DNA from: Chloroflexota bacterium
GTDB taxonomy: Bacteria; Chloroflexota; Anaerolineae; B4-G1; SLSP01
DNA: 33,452 nucleotides
NCBI GenBank assembly: GCA_029555965.1
Contig: JAKQHY010000226.1
Location: 1-33,452 of the forward strand
Direction: 5' to 3'
Shown: positions 17,284-23,413 of the stretch, in pieces
Numbering within the stretch: position 1 is the first letter of the stretch
Layout of the letters: each line of letters opens with the position of its first letter
Program-made: the position numbers and the translations under genes
Notes under the pieces: generated by a model
Database searches by the model: none
The model's input: the letters and a program-made list of their open reading frames with translations, nothing else
What the model was told of the DNA's origin: nothing

Positions 17284-18024
17284 TTACTCGATGACGATCT
17301 TCTCCAGCGGCTCCGGGTGATGCGGCGCCTGCGCCATGTCGCGGAAATTGACGACGTTGACCGGCGCGCACCAGCGGACGGCGTTGGTGATGACCTGCTG
17401 CACTTCCTTCTGGTAATAGATGGGGAACGTCTCGTGGCCCGGCTGGAAGTAGAAGATTTTGCCACGCCCGCGATGCCAGCAGCACCCGCTGCGGAAGACC
17501 TCGCCGCCCTGGAACCAACTGAGGAAGACCAGTTCGTCCGGCTGCGGGATGTCGAAAAACTCGCCGTACATCTCCGTGTGCGGAATCTCGAAGTATTCGC
17601 CCAATCCCTCGACGATGGGATGGCCCGGCGACACCACCCACAGGCGGTGGCGCTCCCCCATCTCGCGCCACTTGAGCGAGCAGTTAGTGCCCATCATGCG
17701 GCGGAAAATCTTGGAGAAATGGCCGGAGTGCAGCACAATCAACCCCATCCCGTTGAGGACGCGCTGCTGCACCTTGTCCACGATCTCATCCTTGACCTCG
17801 TGGTGCGCCATGTGGCCCCACCAGAGAAGGACGTCGGTGTTAGCCAGCACCGCGTCGGTCAGTCCGTGCTCCGGCTCATCGAGCGTGGCCGTGCCGACCT
17901 CGTACCCGGCTGCCTGCAAAAACTTGGCAATGACAACATGCATCCCATCGGGATAGACTTCCTGGACGGTCTTGTGGCTCTTTTCGTGCCGAAATTCGTT
18001 CCAAACGGTGACTTTGATACCCAT
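17284..18024 (-). CDS. ThuA-like domain protein
   Basis: Class-I glutamine-amidotransferase-like fold protein of the ThuA group (trehalose utilisation family), 246 residues, cytoplasmic. Seen: [12 protein letters not shown] at the start, [27 protein letters not shown] at the position of the nucleophile elbow (His/Ser rather than Cys), [21 protein letters not shown] and VRWCAP near the end. The exact reaction of ThuA-like proteins of this kind is not well settled; in rhizobia the family belongs to trehalose and related disaccharide use. An AAAGGAG site lies 8 bases before the ATG. First gene of the cassette that continues with an oxidoreductase and an isomerase, which supports a role in sugar catabolism. 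Confidence 0.88.
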   Translation of the reverse strand: MGIKVTVWNEFRHEKSHKTVQEVYPDGMHVVIAKFLQAAGYEVGTATLDEPEHGLTDAVLANTDVLLWWGHMAHHEVKDEIVDKVQQRVLNGMGLIVLHSGHFSKIFRRMMGTNCSLKWREMGERHRLWVVSPGHPIVEGLGEYFEIPHTEMYGEFFDIPQPDELVFLSWFQGGEVFRSGCCWHRGRGKIFYFQPGHETFPIYYQKEVQQVITNAVRWCAPVNVVNFRDMAQAPHHPEPLEKIVIE

Positions 18025-18079
18025 AGCAAACTCCTTTGTGTGGTGAAATTAGCGTGTCGGCCTTGCGCAGTTTTCATGT

Positions 18080-18200
18080 AGAACTTACACAAGGGGTCTC
18101 TTTTTTCACCGTAGAGGCCGCTGAGGACGCCGAGACATGATAAAGTCGCTGCGATCTCTGCGTGCTCTGCGGTAAAAGTCCAGCCGGTTGCGTAAGTTCT
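18080..18200. repeat. Nonad repeat element with terminal inverted repeats
   Basis: Core units CCGTAGAGG, CCGCTGAGG, ACGCCGAGA (18109-18135) face CTGCGATCT, CTGCGTGCT, CTGCGGT (18149-18173), all with a 9-base period. The core is bounded by 13-base inverted ends, AGAACTTACACAA (18080-18092) and TTGCGTAAGTTCT (18188-18200), differing at one position. The whole looks like a small non-coding mobile or palindromic element inside the 589-base gap 18025-18613. Confidence 0.72.
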
Positions 18201-18221
18201 GTCATAAAAGCGGCGTTTCTC

Positions 18222-18230
18222 ACTATAGCA
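18222..18230 (-). promoter_or_regulatory. Possible extended -10 for ThuA cassette
   Basis: On the minus strand TGC TATAGT forms an extended -10, with only a weak -35. It lies about 200 bases upstream of the ThuA-like start, on the far side of the 18080-18200 repeat, so that element would be in the leader RNA. Confidence 0.25.
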
Positions 18231-18367
18231 CAGTTTGAGGCCCTGGTATAGGCCATTCTTACTTCATCCCTCAGTAAAACGTCAATTCTATCCTCGCAGT
18301 AAACCGGCAAAATGATGATAAAATGAAACCATAGTCATGAGCACCGAAGACGGAAATTTTACGACCG

Positions 18368-18485
18368 GTGCCATAGGGAGAAATTTATCAGCAGATTAAG
18401 CAAATTGAGCAGATTTTTTCTTTCAATCCGCTCAATCTGCTCAATCTGCTGACAGAAAATAAGCTATTCAGTCATGCTATGGCAC
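18368..18485. repeat. Nonad hairpin element with 9-bp inverted ends
   Basis: Core arms 18389-18413 (AGCAGATT, AGCAAATTG, AGCAGATTT) and 18425-18453 (CTCAATCTG repeated) are complementary with a 9-base period and a T-rich loop. Perfect inverted ends GTGCCATAG (18368-18376) and CTATGGCAC (18477-18485) frame it. Confidence 0.7.
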
Positions 18486-18501
18486 AGGTTGAAATTTTGT
18501 A

Positions 18502-18543
18502 AGCAGATGGAGCGGCGGATTCAACGGATTGAACCGGATTCTC
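18502..18543. repeat. One-armed nonad array
   Basis: Units GCGGATTCA, ACGGATTGA, ACCGGATT follow AGCAGATGG in roughly 9-base register. No complementary arm was found. It is close to the element at 18368-18485 and upstream of the phosphatase gene. Confidence 0.5.
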
Positions 18544-18613
18544 GATCCTACCATTCCGTAAATCCTGCTATTTTCTGAGGCACCTATGAACTACGCACAA
18601 GGACGCTAACACA

Positions 18614-19111
18614 ATGGAACCAGTCCCTATCCCCAACGCTTACTGGGTGAAGCCGGGCTTGCTGCTGGCCGGCCCGTACCCCGACATGTGCGCGGATTCT
18701 GAAGGAATGAACGCATTGGAACGCCTGCTCGCCGCCGGCATCCGCTGCTTTGTGGACTTGACTGCCGCCGGAGACGCGCGCCCGTATGCCCGCCGCCTGC
18801 CGCCCTCGGTGGGCTACCTCCATCTGCCCATTCCCGACTTCGGCACGCCGGCGCCGGTGGAGATGATGGAAATTCTCGACGCGCTAGATCACGCCATCCA
18901 AACGCAGCCGCCGGTGTACGTCCACTGCCTGGCGGGCCTGGGACGCACCGGTATGGTGGTCGGCTGCTACCTCGCCCGTCATGGGATAAGTGGGACGCGC
19001 GCGCTGGCGCGCTTGCAGCGTCTACGCCGCCACACCCCCAAGGCTTGCTTCCCTTCCCCCGAAACGGCAGACCAAACGGCGCTGGTGCAGGAGTGGCGGG
19101 TAGGAGAATAA
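18614..19111 (+). CDS. Cysteine-based protein tyrosine/dual-specificity phosphatase
   Basis: Cytoplasmic 165-residue phosphatase with the active-site loop HCLAGLGRTG (Cys105 nucleophile, Arg111 phosphate binding). Asp75 in LPIPDFGTP is the probable general acid. The length is that of a bare catalytic domain, with no targeting signal. It would dephosphorylate tyrosine or serine/threonine on proteins, or a small phosphorylated metabolite, since similar folds also act on nucleotides and inositol phosphates. AAGGAC lies about 10 bases before the ATG. It stands alone: repeats lie on both sides and the next gene is convergent, so context does not point to a partner. Confidence 0.88.
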   Translation: MEPVPIPNAYWVKPGLLLAGPYPDMCADSEGMNALERLLAAGIRCFVDLTAAGDARPYARRLPPSVGYLHLPIPDFGTPAPVEMMEILDALDHAIQTQPPVYVHCLAGLGRTGMVVGCYLARHGISGTRALARLQRLRRHTPKACFPSPETADQTALVQEWRVGE

Positions 19112-19115
19112 GCCA

Positions 19116-19144
19116 CTTAGCGTCTTTGCGCCTTTGCGTGAGAT
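19116..19144. repeat. One-armed nonad repeat (TTTGCGC type)
   Basis: CTTAGCGTC, TTTGCGCCT, TTGCGTGAGA in about 9-base register, filling the 45-base space between two convergent genes. It resembles one arm of the CTCTGCG elements at 18080 and 20190. Confidence 0.6.
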
Positions 19145-19156
19145 AGGTTTTATGAT

Positions 19157-20137
19157 CTACACCGTTCCCAACGACTTCCGCCACGCCAGAATATCGCGGA
19201 ACGTCTCGGCCAGCGGGCGCGGCGCGTAACCCAACTCTTCCCGCGCCTTGGCGTGGCTGAAGTTGCAGTTGTCCTGTACAGTGCGCAACGAGTAGCGCGT
19301 AAACTTCGGGATGCTGTGCGTCACCCGGTAAAACGATTCTGTAAAGGTGGCGAAGCCTTCCGCCAGCCACATCGGCACCGTGATGTGTGGGCTGTGGATA
19401 CCGACAAACTCCTGCACCATCTGCTTGATCTGCGGAACTTCAATGCGGTTGCCGGAAAGGATGTAGACCTCGCCGGTGCGCCCCTTGGCGGCGGCCAACA
19501 TCAGCCCTTGCGCCACATCGCGCACATCCACGAAGTCATACGCGCCCTTCACCAGCAGGTGCAGCTTCTTCTTGGCGAAGTTCAGGATCACATTGCCCAT
19601 TTCCGACCCCAGGTAGTCGTGTGGGCCGATGATGCCGGTAGGACAGGCGACCACCGCGTCCAACCCCTCCTCCACCACCTCCAACAGCGCCCGCGTGCCG
19701 TCGGCCTTCGTCTCGTCGTAGACGCCCACCGGATGCTCGTCCACAAACGGCACGCACTCGTCAATCGTCACGCCGTGCGGTACGCGCTCGAAGGCGTGAA
19801 TCGAGCTGACATGCACCATCCGCCGCACCCCGGCCCGCAGGGCAGCCTGCGCCGTGTTGCGCACTCCCTCCACGTTGACCTTGCGCATCAACGCCTCCGC
19901 GCCCGGCACGATGGAGATGACGCCGGCCAGATGATAGACGGTATCGGCGCCCGCCAGCGCGCGCTCCAGCGAGGCCGGATCCAACACGTTGCCCGTCACC
20001 CGCTCCACGTCCAGCCCCGCCAACGAGCGGCAATCGTCGTTGGGCAGCACCACTGCCCGCACCCGCTCGCCCGCCGCCGTCAACTCCCGAATCAACACAT
20101 TCCCCACATGACCCGTCGCTCCCGTTACCACAATCAT
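19157..20137 (-). CDS. NAD-dependent epimerase/dehydratase (extended SDR)
   Basis: Cytoplasmic extended short-chain dehydrogenase, 326 residues, of the kind annotated as dihydroflavonol reductase-like or sugar-nucleotide epimerase. Seen: TGATGHVGNVL (TGxxGxxG, residues about 6-14) for NAD(P), YHLAGVIS, VHVSSIHAF with the catalytic Ser, YDETKADG with the Tyr-x-x-x-Lys pair, and VDVRDVAQG. ATG 20137 is chosen over a GTG at 20149 because GGAGG at 20142-20147 sits 5-6 bases before it and overlaps the earlier start. It is alone on its strand between a nonad element and the phosphatase gene. Substrate is not defined; a lipid, terpenoid or sugar nucleotide are all possible. Confidence 0.88.
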   Translation of the reverse strand: MIVVTGATGHVGNVLIRELTAAGERVRAVVLPNDDCRSLAGLDVERVTGNVLDPASLERALAGADTVYHLAGVISIVPGAEALMRKVNVEGVRNTAQAALRAGVRRMVHVSSIHAFERVPHGVTIDECVPFVDEHPVGVYDETKADGTRALLEVVEEGLDAVVACPTGIIGPHDYLGSEMGNVILNFAKKKLHLLVKGAYDFVDVRDVAQGLMLAAAKGRTGEVYILSGNRIEVPQIKQMVQEFVGIHSPHITVPMWLAEGFATFTESFYRVTHSIPKFTRYSLRTVQDNCNFSHAKAREELGYAPRPLAETFRDILAWRKSLGTV

Positions 20138-20172
20138 GCTAACCTCCACATTAACCCGTTAAATAGAATGAC

Positions 20173-20282
20173 TTGCGCAAGAACGATTCTCTTGCGCCGC
20201 AGAGCACGCTGAGGCCGCTGAGACCCTATAAAAATCTCCGCGTGCTTTGCGTACTCTGCGGTAAATTTCACTGGTTGGCGTA
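20173..20282. repeat. Nonad repeat hairpin (CCGCAGAG type)
   Basis: Units CCGCAGAGC, ACGCTGAGG, CCGCTGAGA (20197-20223) face CTCCGCGTG, CTTTGCGTA, CTCTGCGG (20236-20261). The right flank GGTAAATTTCACTGGTTG resembles the flanks at 18172-18190 (GGTAAAAGTCCAGCCGGTTG) and 2157-2177, so flanking sequence is conserved beyond the repeat units. Confidence 0.72.
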
Positions 20283-20298
20283 CCTGGCCCTTTGGCGA

Positions 20299-21531
20299 TC
20301 AGGCGCGCGGTAATGTAAAATAGAAAATGCTCCCCCGCCCCAGTTCGCTTACCACCCCCACTTCGCCATCCAGACGTTCAATGATGCGCCGCACGATGGA
20401 CAACCCCAGACCGTGCCCCTTGATGCGCGCCTGATCCAGTCGCACAAAAGGCGTAAAGAGCCGCACTTGTTCCGCCGGCGTCAGTCCCGCGCCATTATCC
20501 TTTACCCAGAAACAAATTTTGGATGCTGGATTTGGGATTTGGGATTTGGGGTTGAAGCAAACCTCCCCCAAAATCGCCGCTTCCTCCTCCAAGAGGGTAT
20601 AGCCCAGTTCCACATGGGGCGGGATACCTTCATCGGGGTGACCGCCATACTTAAGAGCATTGCTGATATAGTTAGCCCAGACTTCTTCGATCCAGGGCGC
20701 CAGTCCCAAAGCTGTGGGCCAGGTTTCCGGGAGCGACAAGGTCGCTTGCTGCTGCTCAATCTCGTGAGACAAGCGTTCCAAGGCGCTGGCCACAACCTCA
20801 GCCATAGCCATCGGCTGCGGCTGCACATCCATCCTGCGGGCGCTCGCCAACAGCAGCAAGTTGTTGATGATGGTGTGCATCTTCTGCACCCCCCGCATAA
20901 TCGAATCCGTATAAAAGCGTATATCGGTCGCGGATAGAATGTCGGCATCCACGGACAGCAGTTCGGTATAGCCGGAGATCAGTCCTAGAGGGTTTTTCAA
21001 ATCGTGCGCGACGGTATGCGCAAAAGCATCCAATTCCTCGTTGCGCACGCGGAGTTCTTCATTCATCTGCGCCAGTTCGGAGACCTGGGAGGCCAGGCGG
21101 TCGTTCGCTGCTTCTACCTGGCGTTGCAAGGTTTGCAGCGCCAGATGCGTTTCTACTCGCGCCAGCACTTCTTGCAACTTAAACGGCTTGGTGATGTAAT
21201 CCACGCCCCCGGCATTGAACCCTTTGAGCTTATCCGGGGCTTCCGTCAGGGCGCTGAGGAAAATTACGGGGATACGGGCCGTGCGCGCATCTGCCTTTAG
21301 GCGCTGGCAGAGAGTGTACCCATCCATCTCCGGCATCATCACATCCAGCAAAATCAAGTCTGGCTGCCAACGCTGCGCCACCTGAAGCGCCTTGGCCCCG
21401 GTGAGCACCGTCTGCACCTCATAGGTATGCCCCCACAGCATCTTCTCCAGCAAACGCAAATTGCGCGGCTGATCGTCCACAATGAGGATACGCTGTGTTA
21501 ACTTCACGTCCTGAGCATCGTCCATAGCCAT
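20299..21531 (-). CDS. Response-regulator/histidine kinase hybrid
   Basis: Soluble 410-residue signalling protein: REC domain (12-130; acceptor Asp63 in LILLDVMMPEMDG, Lys115 in ITKPF), a coiled-coil linker (about 130-168), HisKA (His176 in VAHDLKNPLG) and HATPase_c (N box WANYISNALKYG, G1 DNGAGL at 345-350, G2 GHGLGLSIV at 372-380). A REC-first kinase is usually driven by phosphotransfer from another kinase, here possibly the ones at 23403 or 32252. Residues about 325-339 (CFNPKSQIPNPASKI) are encoded by a heptad repeat inserted in the ATP-binding domain. All kinase motifs remain intact. It is divergent from the RCK gene, with a good promoter at 21575-21602. Start ATG 21531 lacks a strong ribosome site; ATG at 21525 is possible. 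Confidence 0.92.
   Translation of the reverse strand: MAMDDAQDVKLTQRILIVDDQPRNLRLLEKMLWGHTYEVQTVLTGAKALQVAQRWQPDLILLDVMMPEMDGYTLCQRLKADARTARIPVIFLSALTEAPDKLKGFNAGGVDYITKPFKLQEVLARVETHLALQTLQRQVEAANDRLASQVSELAQMNEELRVRNEELDAFAHTVAHDLKNPLGLISGYTELLSVDADILSATDIRFYTDSIMRGVQKMHTIINNLLLLASARRMDVQPQPMAMAEVVASALERLSHEIEQQQATLSLPETWPTALGLAPWIEEVWANYISNALKYGGHPDEGIPPHVELGYTLLEEEAAILGEVCFNPKSQIPNPASKICFWVKDNGAGLTPAEQVRLFTPFVRLDQARIKGHGLGLSIVRRIIERLDGEVGVVSELGRGSIFYFTLPRA
20519..20556. repeat. In-frame heptad repeat inside kinase gene (element H)
   Basis: GGATTTG repeated three times with flanking variants GGATGCT and GGGTTGA, in 7-base register. It codes on the minus strand for NPKSQIPNPASK between the E-V and the C-F-W-V strand before the G1 box. 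The unit resembles GGGGATT of element E. Confidence 0.8.
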
Positions 21532-21574
21532 CCCCCGCCTGCCAGCCGTCTATGAGACAACCTGAAGCTTCTTC

Positions 21575-21602
21575 AGTATATAGTTGCTCTAAGGCAAGTC
21601 AA
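21575..21602 (-). promoter_or_regulatory. Putative sigma-70 promoter of REC-kinase gene
   Basis: On the minus strand TTGACT (21597-21602), 16-base spacer, TATACT (21575-21580), 43 bases before the start. Confidence 0.6.
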
Positions 21603-21606
21603 CCGC

Positions 21607-21634
21607 TTTCACTTTAAGAAATTGATGCTACACT
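21607..21634 (+). promoter_or_regulatory. Putative extended -10 promoter of RCK operon
   Basis: TTTCAC (21607-21612), 16-base spacer, TACACT (21629-21634) with TG before the -10. It closely matches the methyltransferase promoter at 3132-3140 (TGcTACACTAT). Confidence 0.45.
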
Positions 21635-21664
21635 ATCAGCAATCCTGCAAAGGATATGGCTTCT

Positions 21665-23413
21665 ATGGAAAAGCAAACTCGTTTCTGGCCCAAATGGCAG
21701 CACAACCTCCGACAGGACTTGCGCGTATTTCGCCGTCTGTTTCCATGGCGCACCGGTATCTTGTTGGTCGCGGGCATTGCGCTGCTGGCCGCCGTTTATG
21801 CGCAGGCGCACAATCGTCTGGAAGGCCCGTTAAGCTATGTCAAGGCCATCTATGCAATTCTGAATATGATGGCCTTCCAGGTTTCGTTTGCCGATATGCC
21901 GGTTAACCCGGGTCTGGACATCTTCTTTGTCGTGACGCCGCTGTTAGGGCTGCCCTTGCTCCTGGTCTTTGGCGCGAATATGCTTAACGTGGTGCGCATC
22001 TTCTTCGTGCGGGCAGAACGGGGGCAACTCTGGCAAATGGCGCTGGCCGATACCGTCGCCCGCCCCATCGTCATCTGCGGCCTGGGCCGCGTGGGATATC
22101 GCATTGCCACCCAATTGCTTGATGTGCAGCGCCCGTTGATCGGCATTGATGCGGCGCCCTCCCACCTCGTGGAGGCGCTGATGGAACGCGGAATGCCCGT
22201 CATCTTAGGCGATGTGCGCAATGAGGAAACCCTGCATCGCGCCGGCGTGGATCGCGCGACTGACGTCCTGGTCTGCACACAAAACGATCTTGCCAACATC
22301 GAAGCCGCGTTCCACGTGCGCGAACACAATCCCGACGCCAACATTATTCTGCGCCTGTTTGAAGAGACACTCGCCGATGAAGTCAAGCAACACTTCGCCA
22401 TCAAGGCCGTCATCAGCCGCTCGGCGCTCGCCGCGCAAGCGTTCGCCCACGCGGCGCTGGGACTGGAAATCCTGGAAATCTTCGATCACGCCGGCGTGGC
22501 GTATGCCCTGGCGAAAATCCCCTTGAACACCATGCCGCCGCTGGCAACTCATTCCGTGGCAAGCCTGGCCGCCCGCCATACCGTGACGGTGGTATGTCTC
22601 TACCGCGAAGGGCAAATGATCATCGAACCCGCGCCCCACATCCAGTTGCACACCGAGGATATTCTCTTCATCTTTACCAAGATGGAGAGTTTGCTGGCGC
22701 TTTCCCTTCAGGGCAGCCGGCACAGGGAATTGACGGCGCCCGCGATCATCGTATGTGGGCTAGGACACACCGGCTATCGGGTGGTGCAAGCGTTACAGAC
22801 GCTGAAATGTCAGGTAGTGGCGCTAGATTTTGAAGCCAATCCGCTTTCCGAGCAGTTGAGGGAACAGGGAACCCCGGTTCTCTATGGCGACTTTCGCCAG
22901 GCAGCGGTATTGGAAGCGGCCGGCCTGCCCGCAGCCACCGCCATCGTCGCCTGTACTGAAGATGATATGGTGAATTTCGAGACCGGTTTGCGCGCCCGCG
23001 ACCGGTCGCCCGGCATCCGGGTAGTCATGCGCATCTTTGAAGAAGCGTTAGGCCCACGCCTCCAACAAGCCTTTCACATTGACGCGATCTACAGCACCTC
23101 AGCCATTGCCGCCCCGGCCTTCGTCTCCGCCGCCCTCAACCTCCACGTGACACAACCGGTCCGGGTCGGCGATGCCGAACAGTTGATCGCCTGTGTGCAT
23201 GTGGCCGAGGGCGGGCAGTTGTGCGGCGCGACCATCGCGCAACTCAACCAACGCCCAGGGCTGACGGTACTGCTCTACGCTTCCGATGACGCTATCACCA
23301 TTCCCCCGCCCCCCGGACAGCAACTGGCTCCTGGCGACGCCATTCTCGTGCTGGCCGCCCATACCGCATTAAAAACTCTGAGTTTAAGCAATGAGGTTAC
23401 CTGTGGCCGATGA
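21665..23413 (+). CDS. Channel-like membrane protein with two RCK (TrkA) modules
   Basis: Membrane protein of about 582 residues built like a 2-TM potassium channel followed by two TrkA_N/TrkA_C units. TM1 is about 31-47, a re-entrant pore-like helix about 58-73, TM2 about 85-112. RCK1 starts VICGLGRVGYRIATQLL (about 136) and RCK2 starts IIVCGLGHTGYRVVQAL (about 361); each has an acidic residue at the end of strand 2 (IGIDAAP, VALDFEA) for NAD binding. The canonical filter TVGYGD reads QVSFAD (residues 72-77), so selectivity for potassium is doubtful. ATG 21665 is chosen because AAAGGA at 21649-21654 is too close to ATG 21656. The stop overlaps the next gene, giving a likely operon with the kinase and REC-HAD-ATPase. 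It may sense nucleotides or ions. Confidence 0.85.
   Translation: MEKQTRFWPKWQHNLRQDLRVFRRLFPWRTGILLVAGIALLAAVYAQAHNRLEGPLSYVKAIYAILNMMAFQVSFADMPVNPGLDIFFVVTPLLGLPLLLVFGANMLNVVRIFFVRAERGQLWQMALADTVARPIVICGLGRVGYRIATQLLDVQRPLIGIDAAPSHLVEALMERGMPVILGDVRNEETLHRAGVDRATDVLVCTQNDLANIEAAFHVREHNPDANIILRLFEETLADEVKQHFAIKAVISRSALAAQAFAHAALGLEILEIFDHAGVAYALAKIPLNTMPPLATHSVASLAARHTVTVVCLYREGQMIIEPAPHIQLHTEDILFIFTKMESLLALSLQGSRHRELTAPAIIVCGLGHTGYRVVQALQTLKCQVVALDFEANPLSEQLREQGTPVLYGDFRQAAVLEAAGLPAATAIVACTEDDMVNFETGLRARDRSPGIRVVMRIFEEALGPRLQQAFHIDAIYSTSAIAAPAFVSAALNLHVTQPVRVGDAEQLIACVHVAEGGQLCGATIAQLNQRPGLTVLLYASDDAITIPPPPGQQLAPGDAILVLAAHTALKTLSLSNEVTCGR

Noticed and set aside
18025..18613. A small RNA or tRNA gene in the 589-base gap
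   Set aside because: No cloverleaf or conserved RNA motif was seen; the foldable parts are the repeat hairpins.
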